A stretch of 64,000 nt of DNA. It comes from Pohlia nutans. Its lineage: Eukaryota; Streptophyta; Bryopsida; Bryales; Mniaceae. A program made the translations under genes and the position numbers. A model generated the notes under the pieces. It did no database searches, had not been told where the DNA came from, and saw nothing but the letters and a program-made list of their open reading frames with translations. Positions 49,703 to 60,115 of the stretch are shown here, piece by piece; position 1 is the stretch's first letter, and every line of letters begins with the position of its first letter. The stretch covers positions 17,763,001 through 17,827,000 of the forward strand of contig CM040088.1 of assembly GCA_022496805.1 (NCBI GenBank), read 5' to 3'.

Positions 49703-49938
49703 GTTTCCATTCCATAAAAAGGTTACATGCAGGATTTGGTTTCCACAATCACATTGTGAAAAATATAATTCAGATGGGACCATACTGTATATTATTAGAA
49801 TCAATGAAAAATATTAAATGTGTTGGTCAAATAACAAATATATTTGAACAAAGGGAACTTCGCATAGGACCTAAGTCCTCAAAAATGCTCCTAAAAAATA
49901 AATTAGTTCCAGTTCAGGCTTCTTGGTCCTTTAGTGTC
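49699..49938 (+). mobile_element. TTAA element family C, copy C3
   Basis: It starts at the TTAA closing D3 (TTAAGTTTCCATTCCAT). The interior ACATTGTGAAAAATATAATT and GATGGGACCATA matches C1. It ends CTTCTTGGTCCTTTAG followed by a degraded terminus. Confidence 0.65.
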
Positions 49939-50858
49939 AAAGCTCTAAAATGTACGGAAGGTGTAGATATGAGGCTGGTTTGAGGTCAACGGCACGTGGG
50001 AAGACTTTACCATCATGCCGGTACTTGGGTAGTAATGAGAACGACCATGCTAAGTTACTAGTAAGTACTAACTGTGCAGAGGCGACGCCCAACACCAAAA
50101 ATGCTGCGCGCCGAAATGCTGGACCGGGGTCCGAATCTCACACCGCAAATGCCAAGGAACGGATCACTGAATTTCTGATGCAGGTTGACCATCTGTGAAA
50201 AAAACAGAATTGTGAAATTCCGTTGTTGACAGTTTCCCTGGATGCCCGTCCCAGTCTCCAGGCACGATTATCTCCCTGCATCTTTTTATGTATTTTCAAT
50301 CGTCCGCATCGCCGCTGAGTCTCCATCCACGATTCCCACCACGGATGCCGAGCTCCCCGCTACTCGACAGAAACGGAATAGTCTCCATGGATTTAAGTAA
50401 TTAATTCACGAGCCAGCAATCGCACTACATGAGTCGAGCCTCTGCTGTTTGATCAATTCTCCATTTCGCTGTCTCTGCAAGCTAGATCGATGATGGAGCT
50501 TCCAGCCTCCACACGCTGATCACATCATGCAATCAAAGTGAGTGCCGGACTCATATTGCTTGTTTGAGAATAAGCCCGTTTGCGTCCTCATTAATCTCTC
50601 CTTGACAGATCATTGCAGTTTCTTGTCGATGTAGTTTCTTGTATAATTTCACTTGAATAAAGATTGAATCGGCAATCCCTGCTATTTTGGCCAATCCTTG
50701 TTATTTTCTAGTGTAACCTGTAACCTGCTAGTTCTACTAACTAACATATTAGGTAGCTAGTGCTAGGTCCTTTAGTTCAATACTTCAAGCAATTTTGGTC
50801 TTCAAGAGCTTTCCATTCAGTACTACATGTAAAGTATGTGTCAAAAAGCCATACCAAC
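49939..50858. other. Intergenic upstream of the P450
   Basis: About 0.9 kb. A moderately GC-rich patch (49970-50360) has open frames up to 82 codons without recognisable product. No repeat is bounded here. Confidence 0.4.
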
Positions 50859-50962
50859 ACTTAACGGTGTTTTTTTTTCTTGCTTCAAAAAGTTGCTGGC
50901 AGATGCTTCGAAGCAGCTGCCAGCAACTTTTTGAAGTCAGGAAAAAAGACGCTGTCACTTAA
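50859..50962. mobile_element. Mini-foldback element with 20-bp perfect stem
   Basis: CTTCAAAAAGTTGCTGGCAG at 50883-50902 is inverted exactly at 50917-50936. The 14-base loop contains GCTTCGAAGC. Poly-T and poly-A stretches extend the pairing outward. CACTTAA flanks both sides (50859-50865 and 50956-50962), a candidate target duplication. It lies about 270 bp upstream of the P450 start codon. Confidence 0.7.
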
Positions 50963-51230
50963 TATGTTATAAATGCTAGCAAGGTTGAGAGTCTCTGCTA
51001 TAATACATCTGTCATTTTGTCATCATGCAAAACTAAAGTTCTCCAGGTGTGGTGCAATAGTGAATATAGAGAACGAAGAGTCTATAGTAGTCAGGTGGTG
51101 AAATGATTGACTATGTTTTGAGAATGAAAAATTCAGTCTGATTAATTAGTGTGTGGCTTGCAGAGAATGATAACACAGTGACATTCAATCAACACTGCTA
51201 GGAATTTTTATCGATCTCGACGTTGCAGAC

Positions 51231-54200
51231 ATGGATTGTGTTCAGACCATGATGGGGAAACTCAAGCTGGAGAGCGGGACGCCGGAGTTTTACGTTTTCA
51301 TCGCGGCGTGTTTCATCGTGCCGTTGTTGTTGCTGAAACTCCTGCTGCAGAGACCGAAATACAAGCTGCCTCCGTCGCCACCGGCGTATCCGTTGATCGG
51401 GCACTTGCATCTCCTGGGCAAGCTGCCGCACCAGAGCATGGCCAACATGTCGAAGAAGTACGGGGAGATTTACTCGCTACGCCTCGGCTCCGTGCCTGCT
51501 ATTGTCGTCACCACTCCCGAAATGGCGCGCGAGTTCCTGCAGACGCAAGACAAGGTGTGGGCGTCGCGCACCACCGCCATTGCCTCCGCGTTCTACTTCT
51601 CCTACAACTACTCCGGCATCGCGTTCGCCCCCTACACCCCCGTCTGGCGCAACCTGCGCAAGATCTGCATGCTGGAGCTCTTCACGCAGCGCAGAATGGA
51701 AGCGTCTGAGGGTGTGCGCGAGGAGGAAATGCGGTACATGATCAGGTATATATACAGTCTGGCTCTGAATGAACTCTTATAATCAATTCAGCGTCTTAAA
51801 TCCATGAAAATCACAAACTCTCCATGATCTGCTTATTTCAAAACTCACATGTTTGTTTTCAGGTGTGTGGTAAGATAATCTAATCTCATATTCGTTAAAA
51901 TGCCGGAATTTCACGAAATTGGTGGCCATAAGCTAGAACGGTTAAGTTTTGAGAAACCAGAGCAGTGTTAAGTTTTGAGTTCCCCAACAGAAAACGAAAG
52001 TCCAAATGACCTTCATATCTATACTTGTCCTAGATTTTCAATCTTCAGGGTTCAGTTGAACACCTTGAAACCCAATTAGAGCCAAGTTCCATGGGCAAAG
52101 CATCTCACTAAAAAAACAAGTTTTTGGGGACTTCGGACCAAGTTCCACATTTCATGTGAGCTTTTGAGAAAAAGTGGTGGAGCTTGTTGTCATGAAATAT
52201 GGAGGGTTTCAAGCCCAAGACTTCATGGCAACTTCTCCCTAACCAATCAAATTTGTTCATGTTTCACCTCACCCAATCAAATTTGTTCATGGTTCACATA
52301 AAGCAACTTGTCCATGGAACATGTACAACTTCATGGCCAGGTGGGAGTCAAACCCAAGTACCACTTTACCCCTCGTCTTGGCGACTTCCATGGGCAACTT
52401 CTCAAACCCATGCATGGAACTTGGCTCTTAATTTTGAGCACTTGAATCTGTCGATGGGAAATCCGTCATTCTAACCAATATGACCATAATTTCTGATGTG
52501 ATAGAAATATTTCAACCTCATTCAAAGCTCACTCTGAACTAACGAAACAGCCAGTTCAAGAATCTTTCGTTTGAGTTCAAGGATGTACGACAATTATGAT
52601 TTGATGTAACTGTTGATTGAGCTGATTATTTTGTGCGTTGTGGTGTATCAGGAGCGTTCTGAGCGCGTCGCAGCAGGGGCAGATAGTGGACTTCAAGCTG
52701 AAGCTGAACGCGCTGACGGCGAACGTGGTGGCGCGGATCGTGCTGAACAAGCGGTTCACGGGGTGCGTGGACTCGTCGGCTGTGGAGGAAGCGGAGGCAC
52801 ACGAGTTCAAGGACATCATCGAGGAGCTGTTCATCCTGCAAGGCACGTTCATGATCGGCGACTACATCCCGTGGCTGCGTCCCTTGGACTTGGGCGGCAC
52901 GGAGAAGCGCATGAAGGCTCTCCGCGTGCGCATCGACCGCTTCCTGGACGGCATCCTCGACGAGCACGAGACGAAGCGACGCAAAGGGCCGATTGCTGAG
53001 GAAGACAAGGACATGATCGATGTGCTCTTGAATGAAATGTATCAACAGGATCCCAAAGAGACCCACAAAATCGACACCAATAACATCAAGAGCACCATTC
53101 TGGTAAGCTCGCCAACCCCTCTTCTTTTCCTCTTTCTCTTTCTTTTTCTTTTTCTTTTTCTCTGTCTTTCTTTTTCTTTTTCTCTTTTTCTTTTTTCAGG
53201 TGAGGTTTGGTTGTTGCGTGTTTGTCTTTTCAATGCTTCATTGCACCAATAAAAAATAATCTGGCCACAATATGGGATCGCAAAAATATCTTCAATTTTT
53301 ATGAAATCGTTAAATTTGGATGAAAATAACATTAAAATGTGGATGACATTTGTTTTCTATCCAAAATATGGATGGATTTAGAAATATGTGGTTCTACAAA
53401 TATTTGTTTTCTTTTGTGTTTTCAGTTTAACTTAGCACTATCTGAAAAATGAAAAATGAAGGGCTACTCCCTAGAGGGCCGCCTTTTCATCTATAATTGT
53501 TCATTCATTTCACCTTGTCCAATAAATTCCATCCACGAAACTTCATCCATAAATGTTCATCCGTGTAGTTTCATCCACGAAAGTTCCTCCCATGCACAAA
53601 AGTTCGTCCATCCGCAAAGGTTCCACCATGGAGTAACTTCGTAAACGAAAGTTCCTCCATACTTCGTCCACTCTATCTCATCCATGTAATTTCGTTAAAC
53701 AGAAGTTCATTTTTGTAACTTCATCCATAAATATTCATCCATATAGATACATCCATTTAAAATATGCGAGTTCGTTCCTGGTAAGATAGAATGGGAAGAA
53801 AATAATAAAAAAATTAGCCAATGTTTTGATTATCTTTTACTAGGAAAGCTATGTTCATCCATGTAACTTCGTTCACAAATGTTCATCCATCTAACTTCGT
53901 CCATGTTTTTCATCCATATAACTTTGTTGGCAACAGTTCATTTGTGTAACTTCATCTGTAAATATTCATCCATTTGAAAATATGAGAGTGTTTTTTTCTG
54001 ATAAGAATGAATGGGAAAGAAATACTTATCTTTTGGAAGTAAAGCTAGATTTTGTACAGAAAACCATCAAGTTACATTTGTAAGTTAAGAAAATATTTCA
54101 TTGCTTTTGTTGGCAACCGACATAGTGAGTGAGGATAAAAATAGATTGGTTTCTGGATGTGATGGTTGTTGATGTTGCATTTCAATGGGGAATGTGACAG

Positions 54201-54871
54201 TTTAATTTACTAAAAGGATGATTTGTTTCACGTTGCAGAACATGTTTGCGGGAGGGACAGACACGTCGACTGTGACCATGGAATGGGCGATGAGCGAGCT
54301 TCTGCGCAATCCACCCATCATGAAGAAACTCAAGGCAGAGCTTGATTCAGTGATTGGCAAAGAGAGATTGGTGCGAGAATCCGACGTGGCGAAACTCCCG
54401 TACCTTCAGGCCGTCATCAAAGAGACTTTCCGGTTGCACCCGGTGGGCCCCTTGTTGGTGCCCCATGAGTCCACGCATGACTGTGAGGTGTCCGGGTACC
54501 AAATCCCCGCTGGCACCCGCTTGTATGTGAACACCTATGCCATCGGGCGCAATCCCAAGGCATGGGACCGGCCCCTGGAGTTTGATCCCGAGAGGTTCAT
54601 GACCGGCCCGGATACCAACATCGACATCAAGGGCCAGGACTTCCGCCTGTTGCCATTTGGATCCGGACGTCGCGGGTGCCCGGGTATACCCCTCGGCTTG
54701 CTCATTGTGCAGTGGACCATGGCCACTCTGGTGCATGCTTTTGATTGGACTTTGCCTGAGGGCATGGATCCCAAGGACATTGATATGACTGAGGCTTTTG
54801 GTTTGACGGTGCCCAGGGCACAAGCGCTCTTTGCATATGCTAAGCCTCGTCAGGCCGCACATTTGTACTGA
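51231..54871 (+). CDS. Cytochrome P450, clan A (CYP71 clan)
   Basis: Haem-thiolate monooxygenase of the endoplasmic reticulum. Exons 51231-51745, 52652-53102 and 54239-54871, GT-AG and in frame, give 532 aa, a usual length. A hydrophobic anchor (about residues 20-40) is followed by the proline hinge PPSPPAYPLIGHL. The I-helix reads AGGTDTS (326-332), the K-helix ETFR (384-387) and the PERF region DPERF (438-442). The haem loop FGSGRRGCPG (462-471) has the ligand Cys469. The intron just before the I-helix segment (phase 0, ...STIL|NMFAGGTDTS) is where clan A P450s commonly have one. The KPG-like and C-terminal regions look complete. Overall it resembles the CYP71/75/98-like group that handles phenylpropanoid, flavonoid or terpenoid substrates. 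The CYP family and substrate cannot be assigned by eye. Exons are markedly GC-richer than the surroundings. Confidence 0.93.
53120..53200 (+). repeat. Pyrimidine (CTTTTT)n tract in P450 intron 2
   Basis: An interrupted CTTTTT/CTCTTT run shortly after the intron 2 donor. It generates a Lys/Arg-rich spurious frame on the other strand. Confidence 0.85.
53480..53970 (+). repeat. Degenerate TTCATCCA minisatellite in P450 intron 2
   Basis: The word TTCATCCA or close variants (TTCGTCCA, TTCCTCCA) recurs some twenty times at roughly 15-30-bp intervals, often as CATCCATGTAACTTCGTTCA. Inverse copies (TGGATGAA) lie just 3' of the stop codon near 54885-54910, and a few direct ones upstream of the hydrolase gene near 28780-28800. 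Confidence 0.75.
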
Positions 54872-55778
54872 AAAATCGCAGATTATGGATGAATACCTTG
54901 GTTTATGGATGAAAACATGATGTATTATGAACAGATGCTTTGCTCATCCATGAGCAGCTGGTTATGAAGTTTGGATGTAAAGTGCTTAGAAGTGACCCAT
55001 TTGCTCGTTTAGTAATAATAGTGTAGGCGACTTGGGTGTCTCCGAGGGTGCAGATTAGTGTGGGTTGGGTAAATGAAATTCACAATGTACAAATGTTGGA
55101 TTAGGATGGCTTCACAATGCATAAAATGATGTGAAGGTTGTAGGGACGCACAATTTGCATCTCTGTGCTGGTAGTGCAAGCCAGTGTTTGTCTTCAATGT
55201 GGATTAAAATTGACTTCAAGTTTGTTGGTGTCTTCAATCCAAGAATGACCATTCTCCTTTACGATGTTGTGAGTTTATGATACAAATACTAAGTTAAGTT
55301 ACACATTTTGAAGAGTATGCATGCGTGCGACTACCTTTTTATGTTGTTATGTTGTAATGAAAGAAGTTTAGAAATAAGTACAACAGATGTTCAGAGTTTG
55401 GAGTTCTTCCTGTTTGAGGTTTATTCAGTGATTTGAGTGCTTTTTTCCACTCAAATTTTGAGTGATTTGAGTGCAATTTGAGTGCAATTTGAGTGATTTT
55501 AGTTTGAAGATTTAGGTTGGTGATTAGGACTAGTTCTTGCAATATGACAATTCTAGTTTTTAGTCTGCAGCATATTACAATTCATACTATATTTCTTACA
55601 TTCAGACTTCTGTTACATTCTTTCAATTCAGACTATGTTTCATGCTTTCAATTCATCAAAGAATTGTCTGAAAAGACAGAAATTAATGGAAAGAAATATA
55701 ACTGTAAACATGACTTTGCCATGTACTACACCTAGAAGCTGTACGATAGGTGACAATGGCGCATAATCCATTGTACTG
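54872..55778. other. P450 3' region and intergenic DNA
   Basis: About 0.9 kb holding the P450 3' UTR and AT-rich sequence. A short GAGTGATTT/GAGTGCAATTT repeat is near 55435-55500. No gene is recognised. Confidence 0.5.
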
Positions 55779-56721
55779 TACAGTCAGGTCCAATATGCTT
55801 ACGAATTCCCTACAGGGAATTTTTTTTAGAAACTTTGAACAATGCGTGTGTACTCAAAAATGATCCGATTTGGAAACCGTAAAGTGCGTTGCAATCACAT
55901 TGGAGTGTACTACAATATAATTACAAATTTACACATGTATTAGTAAAATCATACAACAAGTTAAAAATATTATATACACTATCTACCATTGAGTGCTCTT
56001 ACCGTTTGCTTCAATTACAGTGTCCATTCTAGCAAGCAAATTTGAAATGAGTGTTTGAAATTGTTTTTGAGATACTTGAGCCCATACTTGTTGGATGATT
56101 TGTATCATTTCATTTGTCTCCTTTGTAATTTCTTCTTTTGTAATGGTGTAGGGGCTTTCACGGGTATTGATAAAATTCCACTTGTCATCGTTCCTCCAAC
56201 TAAACAATCGGTAGTTGATTTTGTGGAACTTATTTATGAAAATCCCTTGATCAGCTTCTATTTTATGCATGATAGACCTATTCAACTCACATTGATAGAG
56301 GATGGTGCTTTAATACACCACAGTAGATACCATGATGATTAGAGACAAGTCCATGGAATCAAAAAGATTATGAAGGACAAAGATGAAATGATACAAATCA
56401 TTCAACAAGTATGGGCTCAAGTATCTCAAAAACAATTTCAAACACTCATTTCAAATTTGCTTGCTAGAATGGACACTGTAAATTGAAGCAAACGGTGAGA
56501 GCACTCAATAGTAGATAGTGTATATAATATTTTTAACTTGTTGTATGATTTTACTAATACATGTGTAAATTTGTAATTATATTGTAGTACACTCCAATGT
56601 GATTGCAACGCACTTTACGGTTTCCAAATCGGATCATTTTTGAGTACACACGCATTGTTCAAAGTTTCTAAAAACATTTCCCTGTAGAGGGGAATTCGTA
56701 AGCATATTGGACCCGACTGTA
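55779..56721. mobile_element. Foldback Tc1/mariner element T2 with transposase remnants
   Basis: Ends TACAGTCAGGTCCAATATGC (55779) and the inverse of TACAGTCGGGTCCAATATGC (ending 56721) carry TA at the outside. The arms are long inverted repeats, roughly 55779-56135 and 56365-56721. The centre on the plus strand encodes a decayed transposase piece with LIEDGALIHHSR, which fits the EDNAPIHxS-type motif of Tc1/mariner transposases. Each arm encodes a C-terminal piece, WAQVSQKQFQTLISNLLARM. On the minus strand the left-arm copy continues to a stop. The element is internally deleted and broken by stops, so it is not functional. Confidence 0.8.
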
Positions 56722-56994
56722 CATATGTACTGCAAAAATTTCAAAAATAAGTCCACCCTTTCTTTCAAAGAAAATAAATCTAATCGTTCTTTATGAAAGG
56801 AAGAGGTTGGATGAAGGGAGGCCAGACGTGGATGCCGTGGAGGGCTTGGATGACTTGAATTTAACTTGAAGAGGTGGTATGAAGATCCTTCACAAAAAGA
56901 ATTAGATGAAAATTCCTTCATTTACTTTGTGAAACTTCGTTTTGAATATAGTACATCCATCTGCCAGATTTTGGCTGCAATGACGTTTAGGGCT
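56722..56994. other. Intergenic between T2 and A6
   Basis: A short stretch without bounded features. Confidence 0.4.
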
Positions 56995-58282
56995 TTAATT
57001 CCTAATCGTCCTCACCTCTCTTCAGATTTGGAGAATTTCAAAGATGTCTTATTAAATGTAACTAAGAGGGATATTTTGAACTTGATATATGAATATAAGT
57101 TGTACATTATGAATTTTAGATTCTATCCATACGGTTAGATTTGCAATTGCTATCACCAATATTTTTATGTAAAATTTGAAACTTCAAATTGAATTTTTTT
57201 TGTAATTTGATTACGAATAAGATGTTGACAATTTGTACATGAAATTTGTTGTGATTGATTGAAATGTAATACTCTAACCGTAGTGATTTTTGGAGATTTT
57301 TGGTTGCTTGATTTAATGAGTTGATTTTTTAACCCCTAAAGGACTATGCTCATTCCTAAAATTTTATCACTTTCTTGTGATGCTTTCAGACAGGCAATTG
57401 TATCTCTTGATTGGTATTCATGTAGAAAACTTCACCGTTGAAGTTCATAAAGGACTTAGTCATGAGACTGTACATTAATTTTCAGAACAATCTACCGTAT
57501 ATATTACATGATTATAAGGTTTGATCATAAGTTGATTTTTGAAAATTTTGAATAAAACCAACAGGTCATTCATTGCAAACTTTCTCATAAATTTAGAAAC
57601 CATGATTAGCGTTTGAAAGTTTAGGAGCATACAAAGATGTACTATATCTAGGTGCCCACAAAAAATGGTGTTCTAAAACTAAATACAACAACAATGATTG
57701 ATTCTCAAAGATTTATGTTTGGGTGAGGTGACTTGTTGGTGACTCATTGAGCCGGTGTTTGTGATCGTTATTAATTTTTACATTGCAATTTTTTTTTAAA
57801 GAATTCAAATATATATTTGGAATATTCCAAAATATTCCAAAATAATATAAAATATGTTGAAAAGATTCCAATTATTTTGAAAATATTCCATTTAAAATAT
57901 ATTTAAACATTTTCCGTAATTATTATATAGTGTTAATGATGCAATAATGGCAAATATTTTACATATTGTATACTTTTTTTTTTAACGAATGTGACGTCCA
58001 AGTGTGAAAACGCCTTCCAAGTCATCAACCGCCCTAACTACTATGTCCCAAGTTCACCTACGTTGACGTTTTAGTTTTTTCCCAATGAATCAATCAACGT
58101 AATTGCAAATCTTGAAGTTTTTTTGTGTTCTTGAAACGAACATTTTCAATTCTCTAGTTAACATTGAGTCAAAATTATGAAATCCAAACAAATTATTCAA
58201 GTAATGAAATTATTCGTGGACACAATGTGTCTTCCTGGTCCTTTAGGGGTTAAAAGCACTTTTACACTGAAACTTTATAGTG
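56995..58282 (-). mobile_element. TTAA element family A, copy A6, interrupted by C2 and truncated
   Basis: It starts at a TTAA (56995; TTAATTCCTAATCGTCC) and follows A2/A5 (GGATATTTTGAACTTGATAT and so on) to 57332. After the C2 insertion it resumes at 58250-58282 (AAGCACTTTTACACTGAAAC), exactly where A2 and A5 read AGAGCACTTTTACACTGAGA. The far end is lost where it joins B5. Confidence 0.85.
57329..58253. mobile_element. TTAA element C2 inserted in A6
   Basis: A 917-bp element with ends CCCCTAAAGGACTATG and the inverse of CCCCTAAAGGACCAGG, flanked on each side by TTAA (57329-57332 and 58250-58253). It shares its terminus with family C but has a different, longer interior. Its insertion splits A6, so uninterrupted A2 and A5 serve as empty-site references. 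No transposase is seen. Confidence 0.88.
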
Positions 58283-58825
58283 ATTTCAAAGTTAAATAGA
58301 ATTTGGGTAAAATTTTCAAAAATGAAGTAAAGAGGTTCAACAATGAACTATATCAACACCTCTCCGTTGCAATATTTCATATCAAGAACAGACTCACCCA
58401 TAATTATTGTGAATTTTATATGTGAGAGTGACTTATCTATGTAAGGTTTAGGACAAAAAAATATACATTGAAATATGAGAGGAGTTGGTACATTGATCAA
58501 GATCAGAATACATACATTGATGGAACATGAACAAGAGAACAAAATCCAAAAATATATATCAAACTTCCAAACACAATAAATACCCCATAGTACATGTGTT
58601 GTATTTGTAAGTATTCGCAGTATTTTTGCGTTTTACTCATAGGTAGTTTGATAGTTGCACAACTCCAAATTGAAAATTTCTTTTTCCAGAAGATGTGTAT
58701 TACAGATCTCCAACTTCGAACTTCACAATTCAAAATCCAATTTTTCACGGAGTCTTTGTTATTTTGCATTTTCGACACTCCAATGACCAAAATGTGGTCA
58801 ACTAGGCACTAATTAAAAGGGTTAA
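58283..58825 (-). mobile_element. Family B fragment B5
   Basis: It matches B2/B4 from about their middle (TTCAAAGTTAAATAGAATTT) to the right end, CTAGGCACTAATTAAAAGGG then TTAA at 58822. The terminus has a small insertion. The left half is missing at the junction with A6. Confidence 0.8.
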
Positions 58826-59491
58826 ACACATCCCACCAAATGTTTGTTAACTGTCAAAAACATTAGAGGGCCCTTCAAATCTAGTCAAAAAAGGGAAAAT
58901 TCAACTAAAGGCACGACAATTCAATCAACACTTGTCGTGTCTTTGGCTGAATTTTTCATTTTTAAACTTTATTTGAAAGAACCTCTAATTTTTTAGGAAG
59001 ATAGTTAATTTTTAATGGGGTGTATCTTGACCATCCAATGTCCAAATCAAGATATTTTGAGTTTAATTTATGTGATTATAAAATGTTATTCTAATAATAG
59101 TACTTCAACATTCCAATTCCATCTCAACCAAAAAGATATAATTTAGTATACCGAGCTGATTTGCCGACATGGCTGTTTTGACTGAAGATCCGTTACATTC
59201 AACGGTCGGTTTGGGATGTGTCCGAGCCGCCACGTCGGATTAATTCGAAGAACGTTGAGCCACGTGGGCTCTTTCGTCGTCATCTTCGTCTTTGGAGACA
59301 TTCGCAAAGCCTTCCTCTGTTGCACACCCTAGCGATCCATCTCCAGGGCATTGCCGACTTTGCATTCAATCGGCCGCATCAATCTGCTGTTGGGGTTTCG
59401 ATTCACGCTCCAGGTTTTTCTCGATCGCGCGCGCCTTTGATTTCCTCTGGGAGGTTATTGCAGTTGAATTAGGGTTTGGTAGTAGCCAGCC
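58826..59491 (+). promoter_or_regulatory. CHMP1 upstream region with G-box
   Basis: About 670 bp upstream of the CHMP1 start. CACGTG (G-box) is at 59261-59266, 231 bp before the ATG, with related CCACGTCGG at about 59230. The composition turns GC-rich from about 59160. The transcription start is not identified. Confidence 0.45.
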
Positions 59492-60115
59492 ATGTGGGGC
59501 GGAAGGGGGCAAGACAAGCTGCTGGACCAAATCTTCCAGTTGAAGTTCACGTCCAAGACGCTGGTGCGATCCGCGAAGAAGTGCGAGAAGGAGGAGAAGA
59601 ATGAGAAGCTGAAAGTGAAGAAAGCGATCGAGAAGGGCAACATGGACGGCGCGCGGATTTACGCCCAGAATGCCATCCGGAAGCACAATGAGCAGCTCAA
59701 CTACCTCCGGCTGTCCTCTCGTCTCGACGCTGTCGTGGCCCGGCTCGGAACGCAGAGCAAGATGCAGACGATCTCCAAGTCCATGGCCGGAATCGTGAAG
59801 TCGCTCGACAGCGCCCTGGCTGTCGGCAACATGGAGAAAATCTCCCAGACCATGGACCAGTTCGAGAAGACGTTCGTCAACATGGAGGTCCAATCGGAGT
59901 TTATCGAAACAGCCATGGCCGGTAGCACTAGCCTGTCCACTCCGGAAGATGAGGTCAACTCGCTGCTGCACCAAGTAGCGGACGACTATGGTCTGGAGGT
60001 TTCTGTCAACCTCCCGCAACCAGGTGCCACGGCTATGCCTGTCAAGGAGTCTGCATCTGTCAAGGGCGAAGACGATTTGAGCCGAAGGTTGGCTGAGCTC
60101 AAGAGCAGGGGATAG
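59492..60115 (+). CDS. CHMP1: ESCRT-III subunit CHMP1 (Vps46/Did2 type)
   Basis: Intronless, 207 aa, the usual CHMP1 length. ESCRT-III subunit that recruits Vps4-type AAA ATPase during multivesicular body formation and other membrane scission events. The N-terminal basic helix region ([20 protein letters not shown]) is followed by long charged helices typical of the Snf7 family: [20 protein letters not shown], then [21 protein letters not shown] more acidic C-terminal half follows. It ends with a MIT-interacting motif, [14 protein letters not shown], of the MIM1 pattern (acidic-x-x-L-x-x-R-L-x-x-L-K). The start is the first ATG of the frame and aligns with the conserved N-terminus. The large open frame on the opposite strand (60331-59366) is a GC-driven shadow. 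Confidence 0.97.
   Translation: MWGGRGQDKLLDQIFQLKFTSKTLVRSAKKCEKEEKNEKLKVKKAIEKGNMDGARIYAQNAIRKHNEQLNYLRLSSRLDAVVARLGTQSKMQTISKSMAGIVKSLDSALAVGNMEKISQTMDQFEKTFVNMEVQSEFIETAMAGSTSLSTPEDEVNSLLHQVADDYGLEVSVNLPQPGATAMPVKESASVKGEDDLSRRLAELKSRG

Noticed and set aside
54347..54862. 171-codon minus-strand open frame over P450 exon 3
   Set aside because: The plus strand encodes the I-helix, ETFR, PERF and haem-binding motifs.
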